Assembly: GCA_963932145.1 (NCBI GenBank)
Contig: OZ010574.1
Coordinates: 64,642,378-64,706,377 of the forward strand
Length of the DNA: 64,000 nt
Origin: Acanthosepion lycidas
Taxonomy: Eukaryota > Mollusca > Cephalopoda > Sepiida > Sepiidae
Reading direction: 5' to 3'
Within the stretch, counting starts at the first letter, position 1. Each line of letters begins with the position of its first letter. The notes beneath the pieces were generated by a model. That model searched no databases and was not told the origin of the DNA. It saw only the letters and a program-made list of their open reading frames with translations. Positions 45,748 through 57,709 of the stretch are shown here, one piece after another. The position numbers and the translations under genes were made by a program.

Positions 45748-45805
45748 AGCTGCTGCTGGTGATGTCTTTAAGGCACTACAGCTGGAATATTGTGATAACA
45801 GATGA
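45748..45805 (+). CDS. candidate last exon of the unidentified host gene
   Basis: The acceptor GTTTTTTATACCATCAG precedes 45748. One base completes the codon split at 39519 (TT+A, Leu), then AAAGDVFKALQLEYCDNR and TGA at 45803-45805. Joined to the previous exon the end reads FPIFDELLAAAGDVFK..., a smooth helical C-terminus. A GTAAGC at 45808 would instead make this an internal exon in another phase (LLLVMSLRHYSWNIVITDE), so the stop is a choice made on phase. Confidence 0.45.
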
Positions 45806-45809
45806 AGGT

Positions 45810-46184
45810 AAGCTTTCATCCTAGAAATTCAGATTGAAAATATTGTCAGGTTTCAACACATCCTGGTTAATTAAAAGAACAAGGAAGATAATTTAATACA
45901 AAGTTATTTTTCTAAGTAATCAAAGATTAATTAGGATTTCAAAGGTTACTTTAATTAGGTTATACAAAAATGTTTCTTTGTGATTCACAGATTCTATTTG
46001 TGAGAATGGCAAGTAAATCATTGAAATGCTAATCAAAACATCACACAAACTATTTTTACATGTCAATTAATGCCCAAATTTATTTTTCATGTTTTAATAG
46101 TTTGCTTTTATTTATGACTTGATTTTTGTATGTCATTTGCTTTTTCTGAAAAACAAATCTATCCAATTAAAATAGCATGATCCT

Positions 46185-46237
<53 letters not shown>

Positions 46238-47020
46238 CTACATACCTAACATATATAGCATACATACTCAACAAGTTTGTACCAATGGATGGCAGAACAG
46301 GGAAGAGGGTTTGTAAAGAGACACATTGCTAAGAGGTACAAATGACAGTTGTGAAAAGCCATGATCACCTCCATCCTGAAGATACAGAACATAAATGGAT
46401 ATAAACTTTTACTACTTTAAAAACAATTGGATTTAATCAATGAAAATAAAAACAAAGCTGAGGTGGGAATTAAAGAAAAAAATAATAAAAAAAAAGAAAA
46501 AAAAAATGCCCCAAGAAATATACAGGTGAAACAGTGCATTAAATATTCACTGTAAAAGGTTTGACCATAATTATTTGAATTAAAGAATTCAGGTTTAATT
46601 AAGAGAAAAGGTAATTTAATTAAAGCCAAAATGTATTGAAAGTACACAAATTCCAGAATTTGTGATAAATTTGCATTTATATACACCAAATGTCAAAATA
46701 CGAATTTAAACCCAAGCGTATGTGTTGCATTTTTTATGCATAAAAATGGCAACTGGCATTTGTTTATGTAAAGCCAGAAAGGAGAAATAAGTAAAACCAT
46801 TATTAGTCTGAGGAAGTTCCTTTGAATGAAATGTTTTACTTAGAAGTGAGTTTTTTTCTTTTGTCATTCATTTTCTCACCATTAGTTTGATATACTGATT
46901 TGTGTATCATATCACCCCCTACACACTGTAGCCATATTTTTTTTTCTTTTATGAAAATTGCTTAAGGTCATCAAAGTGTGTGTGTGTGTGTGTGAGGTAT
47001 GCTATGTTTATATCATCAAT
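45810..47020. other. AT-rich sequence with (TA)n, nothing recognised
   Basis: A CA/TA compound microsatellite lies at about 46186-46234 and a short GT run near 46976-46994. No transposon recognised. Confidence 0.4.
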
Positions 47021-47025
47021 ATCAG

Positions 47026-47103
47026 ATAGTGTATGTAAATATTGAAGTGGACACTGAGGTCAACACAAAGTGGCAAGTTTTTCATGCTTCAATGCAACTT
47101 TGA
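47026..47103 (+). CDS. possible separate terminal exon
   Basis: After TATATCATCAATATCAG, phase 0 reads IVYVNIEVDTEVNTKWQ and VFHASMQL, then TGA at 47101-47103. The composition is protein-like but the acceptor is only fair and no partner exon fits in phase. Confidence 0.2.
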   Translation: MVYVNIEVDTEVNTKWQVFHASMQL

Positions 47104-47350
47104 AGATTGGCCTGTAGATTTGACTCATCGCTTTCAAATATTGGTTTCTATAAGCATGTTCCTTAACAGAGGAAAAATGAAATGGGACTTTTGTCAAGAG
47201 TTTGTTCTTCTCTTTTTCTTCTCTCCATTTGGTCTAAAAGCCTACATATACCTACTATAGTCTACTATAAAAGATATTTTTATCTCAAATTTTTTCACTA
47301 GCCTGTTATATCTACAAATTATAAGAAGCATAGATAGACACTTTCCTTGC

Positions 47351-47394
<44 letters not shown>

Positions 47395-47464
47395 AAATTT
47401 TTTTTTTTTTTTTTTTTTTTTTTCCACTTCTAGCTAGGGGTTAATGGGAGTTACAACAAATGAG

Positions 47465-47930
47465 TATTTTACTTAGAACAGCAAAGAACAGGATTATGAA
47501 GAACAGATGATCAATCATTGCATTTAAATTTTTGAAGAACATAAGTGGCCGGGTAGCAGGAAATTGTAACAGTTCCACAAGCAAGGAGTATGAGAAAAAA
47601 ATTTTGAGAATAGAACTTGGGTCTCATTTTGCTGTTGAAATTGCTATTTGCTTATCTAGTAATACATTTCAATTCATGTAGTCATGGTACCCACAAGGAG
47701 AATTCATTGTCACAATTGCTGTGACAATATTTCTAAAATAGAGGGAAGCCATGTCATAGAAGTAGGAAAGTGACTGAAGTCAAGGTACCAAATTAGGACC
47801 AATAACATTGCATAAACCCTAGAATTTTTTCCAGAATATCTAGATGTATAGCAGGAGCACTAGACCAGATAGAGCAGTGTTAAACTTCGTTGCAATTAGA
47901 TCTTTCCGATTCATTCTGCACACTAGCCAG
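47465..47930. repeat. dispersed repeat family A, copy 3
   Basis: Contains ACAGTTCCACAAGCAAGG, GAAAGTGACTGAAGTCAAGG, CCAATAACATTGCATAAACC and GCACTAGACCAGATAGAGCAG in the same order as 24358-24960. Confidence 0.65.
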
Positions 47931-47979
47931 ATATGAATGCTACAAAGGCAGAAAACAACTTTTTCTGCACATTGGGTTC

Positions 47980-48640
47980 CATGCATCACATCCAAACTAT
48001 GAAGTGAACTCAGTTAGTGGCCAGTCATGAATATTTGTGCCAGTAAAAGAGATGCCCTTGGGAACCACAGACCCACTTAAAAGCAGGCCCTGAGAACTAC
48101 CGGAACACAGTTGTGGCCGGGCACATCTGCCAGCCATCACACAGGGTCCTGTTGCCACCACTTGACATAACCACACATCCCAACAACTGTTACCACTTAC
48201 TGGCTTGACCAACTACCTTGGCTATCCAGCTTACTCAAAACCTCTCCACCCAGCAGAGCTATCTAGCTTCAACTTGAAATATCTCAACCTTGATTCTGCC
48301 CACCTTCATCAATACCAACACCTACTGTCACCTTGGCCTACCTTGACTTGTTTTCTAGGCATTCTATTCAGTCGATACGAGTGACCTCCATTCTACAGAA
48401 CAGACCTACCTCTACTCATTTACAAGGCATTCCCTTCACTGTTGACACTGCAACCTCCATTTCATGGAACAGGGCTACCAAGACCATGCCAATCTGACAT
48501 CATCTCAGTTCAACACATCTACCAACCAAAGAGACAACCACTATGACCTCAATCAAATGTACACCAACCGTATGTTGTGACCTTGGCCATGCCTGCACAA
48601 GAAATGACTCGACTCCCAACACTATGCTTACACCACATTG
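47980..48640. other. GC-richer, C-rich unassigned block
   Basis: This 650-base block is clearly richer in C and poorer in A/T runs than everything around it, with many CCACC, CTACC and CCTTGG words. No convincing frame, tRNA or terminal repeat is seen. It may be an old transposon or a regulatory region. Confidence 0.4.
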
Positions 48641-48846
48641 CTATTCCTGTACTCTCTAACAACAATATTGTTTCACTCTAATCCTGATTATACTATCACT
48701 AACAAACACTTAATATAACAAGAAATTTTCAGTGCATGGCCAAATGGTAGATCTATAAATATGCAACATGGATTCTGGTATGTAAAATTCTCTGGCATAA
48801 CAGTGAACTAACTTTCCTAGCAGCATGCACACACACGACTTTTTAC

Positions 48847-48870
48847 AACTGGGACTGACTAGTCCCAGTT
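48847..48870. repeat. perfect 10-bp hairpin, 4-nt loop
   Basis: AACTGGGACT and its complement around GACT. Confidence 0.85.
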
Positions 48871-48939
48871 AAGTTTGTCTTAAACAACTGCTTCTGGTTG
48901 GCATGTTAATAAGTTATATATATATATATATATAGGAAA

Positions 48940-49975
48940 AATGAATTTTATTTTTATTTATTTATTTTTTTTTTTTTTTTTTTTTTATATCAACAACTTT
49001 AGTCTGATCAATTGTCAGCTTTTAAAGTCATATAAAATTTAAACATAAAAATTCTTGGTGTCCCATCTCTTTAAAGTACATGTGTAACTGTGTCAACATA
49101 AATATCCTAAATAAAGATTGAAATGTGTCACATGGAAACTTCTTTTTTCTACTCTGATTTCTCTGAAAATGTTTATATATGTAAATACAAGCACTCTCTG
49201 ATAAAACTAACCTTGAAAAAAAAAAAAAAAATGATGTATTCGTTTCTAGAGCAGTCCACCAAATTGTGTGCATTTTCCTTTTCCTCCAATTTCTTCAATT
49301 AAAAAAGACATTTTTTTCCTACTTTATTCCCTACTCCAGTTTCTAAAGCAACCATCAAATGCACATACTCTTATTTTGAGGAGTCACTTGGTGTGTTTTA
49401 TTCAATGCTGAGTTGTTCCTTTTGTTTATATTGAACAAGAAAGATATGCCTTTAAGCCATGGGCATGCTTCTTCCTGTTTACAACAATAGCCTCAATTCA
49501 CATTAGCAGAGAGCCTCTTGGTTGTTGTCATGGGAGATAGGTTAGTGGTTATAGTATCATCATTGTTACTCATTAGTTTGTGTTCAATACTGATAATTCA
49601 TTTTTTTTAAAATGTTGTACACCATACATTTCTAAAGACCATTTTAAGATAAATAGTAACTGACATGGATAAAACATTAAAAACATTCTGAAACTATGAA
49701 GGTGAAATTTTAAAACTATATACTAGAGTTAATTAATAACTTTCTTAGATGGTGGATCTATGTAGCAATAACATAGAAAATGATCCAGATCTCACAGTAA
49801 GCCTGGTATAATCTGCAGCTTTTAATTATTCATTTCAAGTAACATACCAAGGTCGTTAAATTTACTCAAACCCAGAAAAATATGAGGCAAATGATTCTAT
49901 CAATGTTTATGTTGATAGAAGTAAAATATTTACCTGTCTTATAAGCTCTATTAATATATTAGTAATTTTTTTTCT
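48940..49975. other. AT-rich sequence, nothing recognised
   Basis: A (TTTA)n/poly(T) run lies at 48950-48986. No exon or transposon signal was found. Confidence 0.4.
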
Positions 49976-49979
49976 TTAA

Positions 49980-50340
49980 ACACTTCACCCTAAGAAGGCA
50001 ATAAAGCCACCAAGACGAGGGATTAGTGAGAGTGAAAGAATGTAAGAAAAACATTATTGCAGTGTGACGACAAAAGCTCAAAATTTAAGGGGATGAAGAT
50101 GATTTCAATTGCATTAGAATTTTTGAAGATTGTAGTTGACAGGAAAGAAGCTGAAATACTTTCACAAGTGAGAAGAAACTGTTAGCATGTAACAATTACA
50201 TCTAGCCATTTCATGAAGTCTGCCAAAGACAAAAGCTCATCAGAATAGTTACCATGAAAATTTTTATAGAAAAAGCATGAGGAAGCTACATTATTTCAGT
50301 GAGAAGGCAATTGAAGCCTAGATGCCAGGTTAAGACTGAT
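49980..50340. repeat. dispersed repeat family A, copy 4
   Basis: Starts TTCACCCTAAGAAGGCAATA and AGCCACCAAGACGAG, then TTTTTGAAGATTGTAGTTGA, AGAATAGTTACCATGAAAA and TTTATAGAAAAAGCATGAGG. It ends before the part with the B-type duplicated block. Confidence 0.7.
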
Positions 50341-50349
50341 ATTTTTTTG

Positions 50350-51180
50350 GATTTTTTTTCTCTCTAAATACTCTGGGTGTAACCGCAAAAATCTCCAAAT
50401 CATGTAACAACAAAATTGTCTTTTTTTTTTTTTTTTTATATTAAGCTTTGAACCATTGTCTGACAAATGATTAAAGATATCTTAATTGAATTTCCAAGGT
50501 TTTTATAACCCTATTGGACTCGACTTTGCCCAATAAGAATGTATAATTACTCCCCAAGCTTGACAAAATAATTGATCAAATCAATCATAAACAAATGACA
50601 TGTTGACCATTTAATCATAGTTAAGTATTGAAAATTCATGAACAATTGAAATAAAGTGTGTGTGTTCATATATATATATATATATATATATATGGTCTTC
50701 ACCTTCTCTAACCTAACTGGAGCAACAAGGTACCTTGCAGGTTTCATGTAAGATTTCATTTTTGTGTTTGTTTTTTTTTTGGGGGGGGGGACTGCTATAG
50801 ATGAAACTCCTTTCACATGCTAAACATTATGAACTGAGTTGGATCTTTTCTAATTGATCTCTCAACCTCTAAGTTGAAATGGATGTGACCTGATCCACTT
50901 TTTCCATATACTGTTCCCTCTTTTTGAAACTTATTCACTGTTCTCTTGATTCTTGAATGAACCTTGAAGATGAAAGCCAAGCATAAATGTTGGTACCATT
51001 ACTGAAAGCCTGAATATTTTTCTTTTCACCATTGTTCATTTGGAAAGACAATTTTAACTTGTTCTTATTCTGTCTGAATAATCTAAAGCGATTTTTAATG
51101 ATTCTTATGACAAATGGTGTCAGGGTGGCCATCTTCTCTGAACCTGAAAGACTCGATTTAGATTTTGCTTAAATATTAAA
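50350..51180. other. AT-rich sequence with (TA)n, nothing recognised
   Basis: A (TA)n run at 50669-50693 and a T/G homopolymer junction near 50770-50789. No feature supported. Confidence 0.4.
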
Positions 51181-51189
51181 CATTCTGCA

Positions 51190-51640
51190 GAATGGCCAAT
51201 TATACTGTTAAACGATTTAGACAACTTTGCTGTCACATCCAGTTACCAGAAGCAACAAGACAGATGTGGCAGCAATATTCAATGCATGTACAAATGGTAG
51301 ATTTGCAAGCAAGATAGTCAAAAAAAAACATTACATTGATGGCAAAATGAGACCTTGTTGCCAATCCAGCACTATGCTTAAATTCATAAAGTCTAGGTAC
51401 CATAGGGGAAAGGTTATCAGAACAATTGTCATGAAAATATTTATAGAAAAGGCACAGATGCTACATTACAGTGGTGGAAAGGTAACTCAAGCTGAGATGC
51501 CAAAATCAAAAGTAATAATATTGCAGAATCTCGTTTATATTTTATCAAGAATCTCTAAATACATAGAAGCACCAGACCAAATGTGGCATGCAATATTCAG
51601 TGCCTGGACAAATGGTAGACTTGTGTAAGATAATCTAAAA
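51190..51640. repeat. repeat family A, copy 5 with an internal duplication
   Basis: The phrase GACAGATGTGGCAGCAATATT...CAAATGGTAGA occurs at 51258-51300 and again at 51573-51618 (CCAAATGTGGCATGCAATATT...CAAATGGTAGA), bracketing the family A body (AGCACTATGCTTAAATTC, TTTATAGAAAAGGCAC, GGAAAGGTAACTCAAGC). The family may thus be organised in tandem units here. The open frame across it is not accepted as a gene. Confidence 0.65.
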
Positions 51641-52170
51641 AAATTCTGTCAAGCATAACACAGGATGCTCAGAATGTTGGTTCATCTAAGAGTTGATTCG
51701 ATAAATGTTTAATATTTTTTTGTTTTTTTTGTTTTTTGTTTTTTTTTAATTTAGGGAACCTTTATAACACTCTACAGGCACTGAATGTGCTTAATTTGGG
51801 CCCTGTGAAAGACATTTGGTTAAAGTATTCTAATGCTACTAGTACATATCAACTAACAAGATGGCTGTATCAAAGAAATAACTAATTACTCTATTAAATT
51901 AACATTTACTGTGGAAGAACACTTGAGTCAATAGCCAGCTAACTAGAAAATCAATGGAGAATGCAATAGGAAACCACTCAACGATCAATTCCAAGAAATC
52001 TCATGGCACTTAAAAAAAATTTGAAAGGTAACAGTGTGAAGGTAGTTATGTGCAACAGGTGTAACCTGACTGTCCTCCAACCAAGGTTACTATAAATGGT
52101 GTTAAAGGAGGTTGAACTCCTTGAAATTGATCTCTTGCCCCATAAGGGAAGACATGAGCAACAGGTGTCA
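51640..52170. other. unassigned, probably 5' part of the following LINE
   Basis: T-rich to 51750, then sequence without clear frames. The last 150 bases before 52175 may be LINE-A leader sequence. Confidence 0.3.
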
Positions 52171-52174
52171 ACTG

Positions 52175-54560
52175 ATAATCATCCAGGACATGGAATGTTA
52201 GAACACAAAACCAATGTGACCAATTAGAAAATAAAAAGTAGAAAATGAACAGGTTAAATATATTTTAGGCATATGGGGAAACAATGTGAGCAAACGATGG
52301 AGATTTTTTTCGGTGATAAATACTGGATCATATATGCAGGTAGAGAAAAAAAAAAGAATGAGAAAAAGTAGGACTGATATTAGACAAAGACGTGAAGAAA
52401 TATTCTGGGATTCTGTCAAATATTTGAAAGAATCCTTGTCATTAAAATGAAAAATCTTTTCAACATAGTTGTTTAGACAGTGACAGCAAAAAGTACAGAA
52501 GAAATTGAAAAGTTTTACTCTACACAACACCAAGGCTCAATATAAATCGTGATAAATTACTGTCATGGGGGAAAACGTGAATGCAAAATTCAGGCAAGGA
52601 GAGACTGAAATAGATGACAAATTCAGATTATGAACTAGTAATAGTAACCAACACCTGGTCTTAAGAATGCCCAAGATGTATATTGACATGGAGAAACCAC
52701 AAATCAACTAATAACTGCCAATAAGAGATTTAGAAATTCAGTTTTACAATGCAAAATATACCCGAGAGTGGAAGTGGCCACCTTCAATCAATATGTATAC
52801 TTTGAGTGAAACTGATGTAATGGAATAACCTGTCACCCCCATAAGTGACTATACTATAGGTAGTAACTAATTATAAGTATCTGTAAGTCAGACTACAGAG
52901 ATTAGCTGGTATGTTACTCATCTCTTGCTGTTGTCAAACTCTCTGCTTTCAGGCAAATAGGAACCTGAAGGGCAGTCTCATCTAGGGAGGTAGACAGACT
53001 TGAACCTGTTTATGCTGAGTCTATGGGGAATTTTTGGCCAAGCCTATGGGCTTGGATTGCCCCCACATTAAACTCGGCCTTGTGCCACATCCTACCCCAT
53101 TGGTAAATATTACTAGCTGGGATCTGTTGAGTACAACTTGGACTTACATGTATATATTCCTGTTAGCATGGTATATAACACTATGAAAATTAAAGAGGAC
53201 TGAATTACATTACAACACTTTTGAATGACCCAAATTTGAAGGAGAAGTATATGGACAGTGTGAAAAGCAGATGTGATGGATAAATGAAAATAGAAACTCA
53301 GTGACATTAGAATGATCTCTATTGCAGGTGTTACTCAAAGGAAAATAGACAAAGGAAAATGAAATTCTCAATATGATGTAAAGGAGACAAAAAAACAGTG
53401 CCAAGACACTGAATAGAATATAGGACACTATGCAAAGAAATTGGAAACAAATGCCAGCAGGCTAAAGAGGAATGGCCCAATAAAAACTACAGAAATAGGA
53501 GTATCAAATATAAAGCAGGTGTGTGCATGCATATACATATAATAAATAAAAAATAAAAATAAAAATAAATAACTTTCAGGACTAGACATGCTTATCAATA
53601 GGCTGCATAAAATCCAAGGGTGGAACACTGATTTTAGAGAAAGAAAAAATACTTGAGATGGAATAAATATATCGGAATTCTTCCACAACAAAAACACCTG
53701 GCAGTACACAAATATCAAAGGAATGAAAATATTAAAATCTGAAGTGGAATCTGTACTGGTCAAATTGAACAGATACAAAGCAGCAGAACAAGGCAGAATT
53801 GTAATAAAGATGCTGGCAGCCTTAAATGATTTAAATATTAACAAATTTACAGAAATAATAAATTAAATTTAAAACAGTAATATATCAAATACCAGAAGAC
53901 CTAAATAGATCTATTTTCATAGCACTGCCAAAGAAGCCAAGTGTAAATGAATGTAAACTCATACTATCAACCTAATAAGCTATATGATAAAACTTATCAT
54001 CCAGATTCTGATCAATAGTGTGCAGCAGAATGTGATCAGAAATAGGACAAGAACAGTGCAAGTTCATTAAAGATACTGGAACAAGGAACACAATGTTTAT
54101 ACTCAAAATGATATCAGAAAGAGCAATACAAATGCAGAAAAATGTGGACCTGAGTTTTATAGATTGTGAAAAATTTGATAAAGTACAACACAACTATTGT
54201 AACTGCTTAATAATCTTAATATATTTAGGAAGGATATTAGAATCAAGAATGTATACTGGTCGCATATGGACAGAAAATGAGTTCAGCAGATATACAAAAA
54301 TAAAGATATGCTAGACAAGGATGCATCTTGCGTGAATCTGAGAGAATTGGAAATCCTACCAGAATTATTGGCCAACACAATCTTAAAAATATGATATGCA
54401 GATTACACATTATTTCTAACACATGTTTGGGGGCGGGGGCTCTTATAGAATATAGTGAAGGGAGGTGGGAAGAAACTAACTCAAATGAGTACTTTGAAAA
54501 ATCTAATGTTTTTAGGAAAGGGATATAGCTAAAATCCACGTGTAGTTATGTAAGGATCAA
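52175..54560 (+). pseudogene. RTE-like LINE (LINE-A) with endonuclease and reverse transcriptase remains
   Basis: Ordered blocks: TWNVRTQNQ (52190, start of the APE-type endonuclease), GLILDKDVKK (52370), a GKTMNAKVG-like segment (52570), LVIVTNTW (52640), then the RT part SEVESVLVKLNRYKAAEQ (53740-53795), NRSIFIALPKKPSVNE (53905-53955), ILINSVQQNVIRNRT-like (54010-54050), DTGTRNTMFILKMIS and DLSFIDCEKFDKVQHN (palm motif A, 54075-54195) and ENEFSRYTKIKI (54275-54310). Frame changes and stops separate most blocks, and the copy ends before the YADD box. LINE-A-type C-termini are present elsewhere in the window. The RTE/BovB-like assignment rests on the TWNVRT start and the WRAMIA-type end. Confidence 0.85.
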
Positions 54561-54569
54561 GTGATCAAA

Positions 54570-55074
54570 GTAGTAGTGAAGAAGGAATGGTCAATAAAGA
54601 ATTTTGTAAGCAGTGATGTGACTTTGAAGAAGGCTTCAAGCTAGTTTTGGAAGAATATATTGTCAGTTTTAGTTTTGGTTATATTGTCTGGAGTTTAGGT
54701 TGGCCACTTTGCAAATTGGAATCTTCTTACTCCTAGTTGAAAATGTTTATTGATATGGCTGTCTCCATGTTTTTGTTACTATCCAATAACAAGACCTGAA
54801 TGAATTGCGGCTTTTGATTGACTGGTGACCTTGTTTATATTTTTAGGTCACCAGGTTAACAAAAGATTCTTTTCAAATATTCACAGGTTTCCAATTCCTT
54901 TCTTCTGATTGGTGAAAAATAATCAAATTTTTTTTTTTATTTGTTTTTTGTTGCTCTGAGTCTGACATAGTTCCACCATAAATAGGCTCAAAATCAGGGC
55001 TTATCAAGAAAAGTCCCATCCAAACACCTCATTGGTTAAATTCTTTGCTCTTAAGAGGAGCTTGGTTTTATTAT

Positions 55075-55075
<1 letters not shown>
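54570..55075. other. unassigned sequence
   Basis: No feature supported; a (TA)21 run follows at 55078-55119 and a T tract at 55121-55147. Confidence 0.35.
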
Positions 55076-55124
<49 letters not shown>

Positions 55125-55189
55125 TTTTTTTTTTTTTTTTTTTTTTTCAAATGAATTCTTAAACTTCTGCATTCACTTTCACAAAACTT

Positions 55190-55345
55190 CCCTTTGGTAA
55201 GGCATGAATCTCTTCTACCCCAGCTACAGGTTAAATAGTTGAGTTGGCTATCTAGCTTTGGTTAGCAATCCATCTAAGAGATAGAAAACTCTGAATTGCA
55301 AACCAGAGAAGACAACAGAAAAGCACTTCAGTGTTTCCCCAGAAG
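55190..55345 (+). repeat. SINE body fragment (5S/tRNA family)
   Basis: AAGGCATGAATCTCTTC, CCCAGCTACAGGTTAAATAG, TTGGTTAGCAATCCATCTAAG and GAAAACTCTGAATTGC match the post-tRNA body at 42940-43245. The head is missing. Confidence 0.6.
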
Positions 55346-55539
55346 TCAGTTTACAGATTATAAATAAAAGGAAACTGAAGAGCCAAGATTACTACATCCT
55401 GAACAGATTGGAAGCTAAGGGTAAAACATACAAGTTCAAATCTTTCATTCAACAATTTTAGAATGTGTAGCATATGCCCAAGGCCAGGAAATACTAAATG
55501 GTCTGAATTGAATTAAATGTCAATAAGGAGCCTTTGTGC

Positions 55540-55990
55540 AAAGGGAAGATGATCAGTATGTACTGGACGCACCCTAAGAGATACCAAAATAGACTTCGCA
55601 CTCAGCATCATGTCGGTGTGTCCAAGAAACCAGGCATGTCATTGGCTTGACCTGGAAAGAAACCTTATAGCCACTAGTTGCAGACTTGCATTTCATAAGA
55701 TGTCTAGCTACTCTTGGCATGTAAATGGATGATCAACCCAGCTGCACTTAGTATGAGCATATGTGGGGCAACTGGATGATATGAAGATACATAGGGACAC
55801 TGCCCAGAAGAGGAAAAGTCTCTCACATCCTTGCAACTATATGATCCATGTTTGGAGAAAAATCCATGAAGTGACAAACCCACTCATTGATACTAATTAA
55901 GTCAACAAATGGATAAACAATAATTTTACATATGACAAATTTAGTTTTGTGTTCTTACTAGTCTTTAAGATGGTAACATTCTAGAAGGAT
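55540..55990. repeat. dispersed repeat family B, fullest copy
   Basis: CACCCTAAGAGATACCAAAAT, GGCTTGACCTGGAAAG, GCCACTAGTTGCAGACTTGC, CTTAGTATGAGCATATGTGG and GGATAAACAATAATTTTACA in order; partial copies lie at 7650, 58190 and 58530. Non-coding. Confidence 0.65.
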
Positions 55991-56097
55991 CTGAGAATTG
56001 CGATGGAAAGCAACAATAATAAAATAAAACAAATTCAAAAAAATTAGATATTCTAGATCTTTGTAAATTTTTTTCCTTTTTTAATTTACCATATCTT

Positions 56098-56400
56098 AAA
56101 TGAGCATGGGTGCTCATGGTTCTCCACATCTTCCTCTTTTTTTGCCATGAGTAACCTTTTGTCCTTTTATTATCCCTTTTTACTACTTTTGTCCTTTCAC
56201 TTAGATATGATGATCATGGCTCTCCACGACTTCCTGTCATTTCTTGTTCTGAGTAACGTTTTCCCCCCCCTTCTCTCTTTATCTACCATCTATTCATTTC
56301 TTTTGTCATGGCCACTCAGATCATGACTCTCTACAATTTCCTGTCTTTCATTGCACTAAGTAACTCTTGCCCTCTCTACCAATTGTCTTTGTCCTTGTTT
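56098..56400 (-). mobile_element. three tandem copies of the LINE-A 3' end
   Basis: The antisense C-terminal phrase (CATGGTTCTCCACATCTTCC, CATGGCTCTCCACGACTTCC, CATGACTCTCTACAATTTCC) occurs at about 56115, 56217 and 56322, each followed by TGCCATGAGTAACC-type sequence. On the minus strand the last reads MKDRKL-WRVMI, the LINE-A C-terminus. Spacing is about 100 bases. Confidence 0.65.
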
Positions 56401-56404
56401 GGTC

Positions 56405-56498
56405 ATCAGTTTCCATAAACTTGTTAAATAGATTACTTGTTTATGAAAGTACCAAATGAAGAATATTCAGTCAAATGTTCCAAGAATATTTTTCCTCT

Positions 56499-56534
<36 letters not shown>

Positions 56535-57660
56535 TCTTTTAAGCAACATATTCTCAGAATGGGAATCATCATCCTTCCCGATAACATCCTGTCTTTTATT
56601 TCTCCAAGTTTTGACTCTTTAAAATGTCTAATTTTATATCAATAATATTACTTACCTGGTCTCCTGATATTACTGTATTGTATTGTGACTATATCTTAAT
56701 AACAATTTTATATTAATATTATTATTAGTCCTGGTTCCTGATACTAATATATTGTATCTTGTATATATTTTTTTATAACAATTTCATATCCATATTATTA
56801 TTTTAACTTTATATTTTTACATGACATTTTAAATTCCAAAGTCGCTCCACTCTAAATCTAACTGCATCACAGACTTTGATGTCATGTGATCTTTATAGCC
56901 AATCAATAATGGGCCATTACCAGTGGCAGACTGTCAAAGATTTTTACTGGGAAAAATTTAAAAGCACCTAGTCGAAACAACTCGCTTAATCCAAAAATGT
57001 TTCATGAAACAAGGAGTATATCTATTATCTACTGAAAGAAATGATATCATCAAAGTTTTAAAGTTTTATTTAAATCTTCCCAGCATCTAAAAGTTTTCTT
57101 TTTTTTTAGTTTTAGTTTTTTTTAGCTATTTCTAAAGTGATGCACCATAACTTTGGGGGCCCACCAGGAAATTTTCCAACATCACGATAGGCCACTTTGT
57201 CACTAGTCATTACTCAGAGGCAATCATGCATTCTGTTGCAGTGTTATTACCTGTATCCTTTACTCTGCATGGATTGAGTTTTAGGACTGGGGGTATTCAT
57301 ATATTCAATGCAAACCTTTAAATTGGCTTGTGACATTAATGGCAAAGCAATATAAATGATGGATTAATAATCCCCCCCCAACCCTTGCCCCAATATACAT
57401 TTGGTATTCTATCATAGATTTTTTTTATCTAATGTTGATTCTATTTGGTGATGAATATAAGGTTTTTATTGAGTATATAATTGTGATTGTTTTGTTTACT
57501 CATGCAAAGCTAAACATTAATTATAAAACACTCTGTAAAGCTCTCACAGGTAAATGGAGTCTTGCCAGTGGTTTAGCAATTGAATTGGTTACATTAGCAT
57601 TTTTATGAATAAGAAATCAATTCCTATTCCATGTTTGTTGGTTCCAAGGAGTAAATTTAA
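56405..57660. other. AT-rich sequence, nothing recognised
   Basis: A T tract at 56502-56533; scattered AT-rich words such as ATTGTATTGTG and ATATTGTATCTTG repeat loosely around 56660-56770. No exon or transposon is supported. Confidence 0.4.
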
Positions 57661-57665
57661 CTTGG

Positions 57666-57704
<39 letters not shown>
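57666..57704. repeat. (TA)n microsatellite at the edge of the palindrome
   Basis: About 19 TA units run directly into the left arm of the large inverted repeat. A second (TA)10 run lies at 58019-58039 beyond the right arm. Confidence 0.95.

Positions 57705-57709
<5 letters not shown>

Noticed and set aside
45748-45807. Internal exon reading LLLVMSLRHYSWNIVITDE
   Set aside because: Possible by its GTAAGC donor, but no upstream exon end fits this phase, while the stop-containing phase fits 39519.
47980-48640. CpG-island-like promoter
   Set aside because: The block is C-rich but CG dinucleotides are few, and no transcription start context is seen.
51227-51628. 133-residue open frame
   Set aside because: It crosses repeat family A copies that are closed by stops at other sites in the window.
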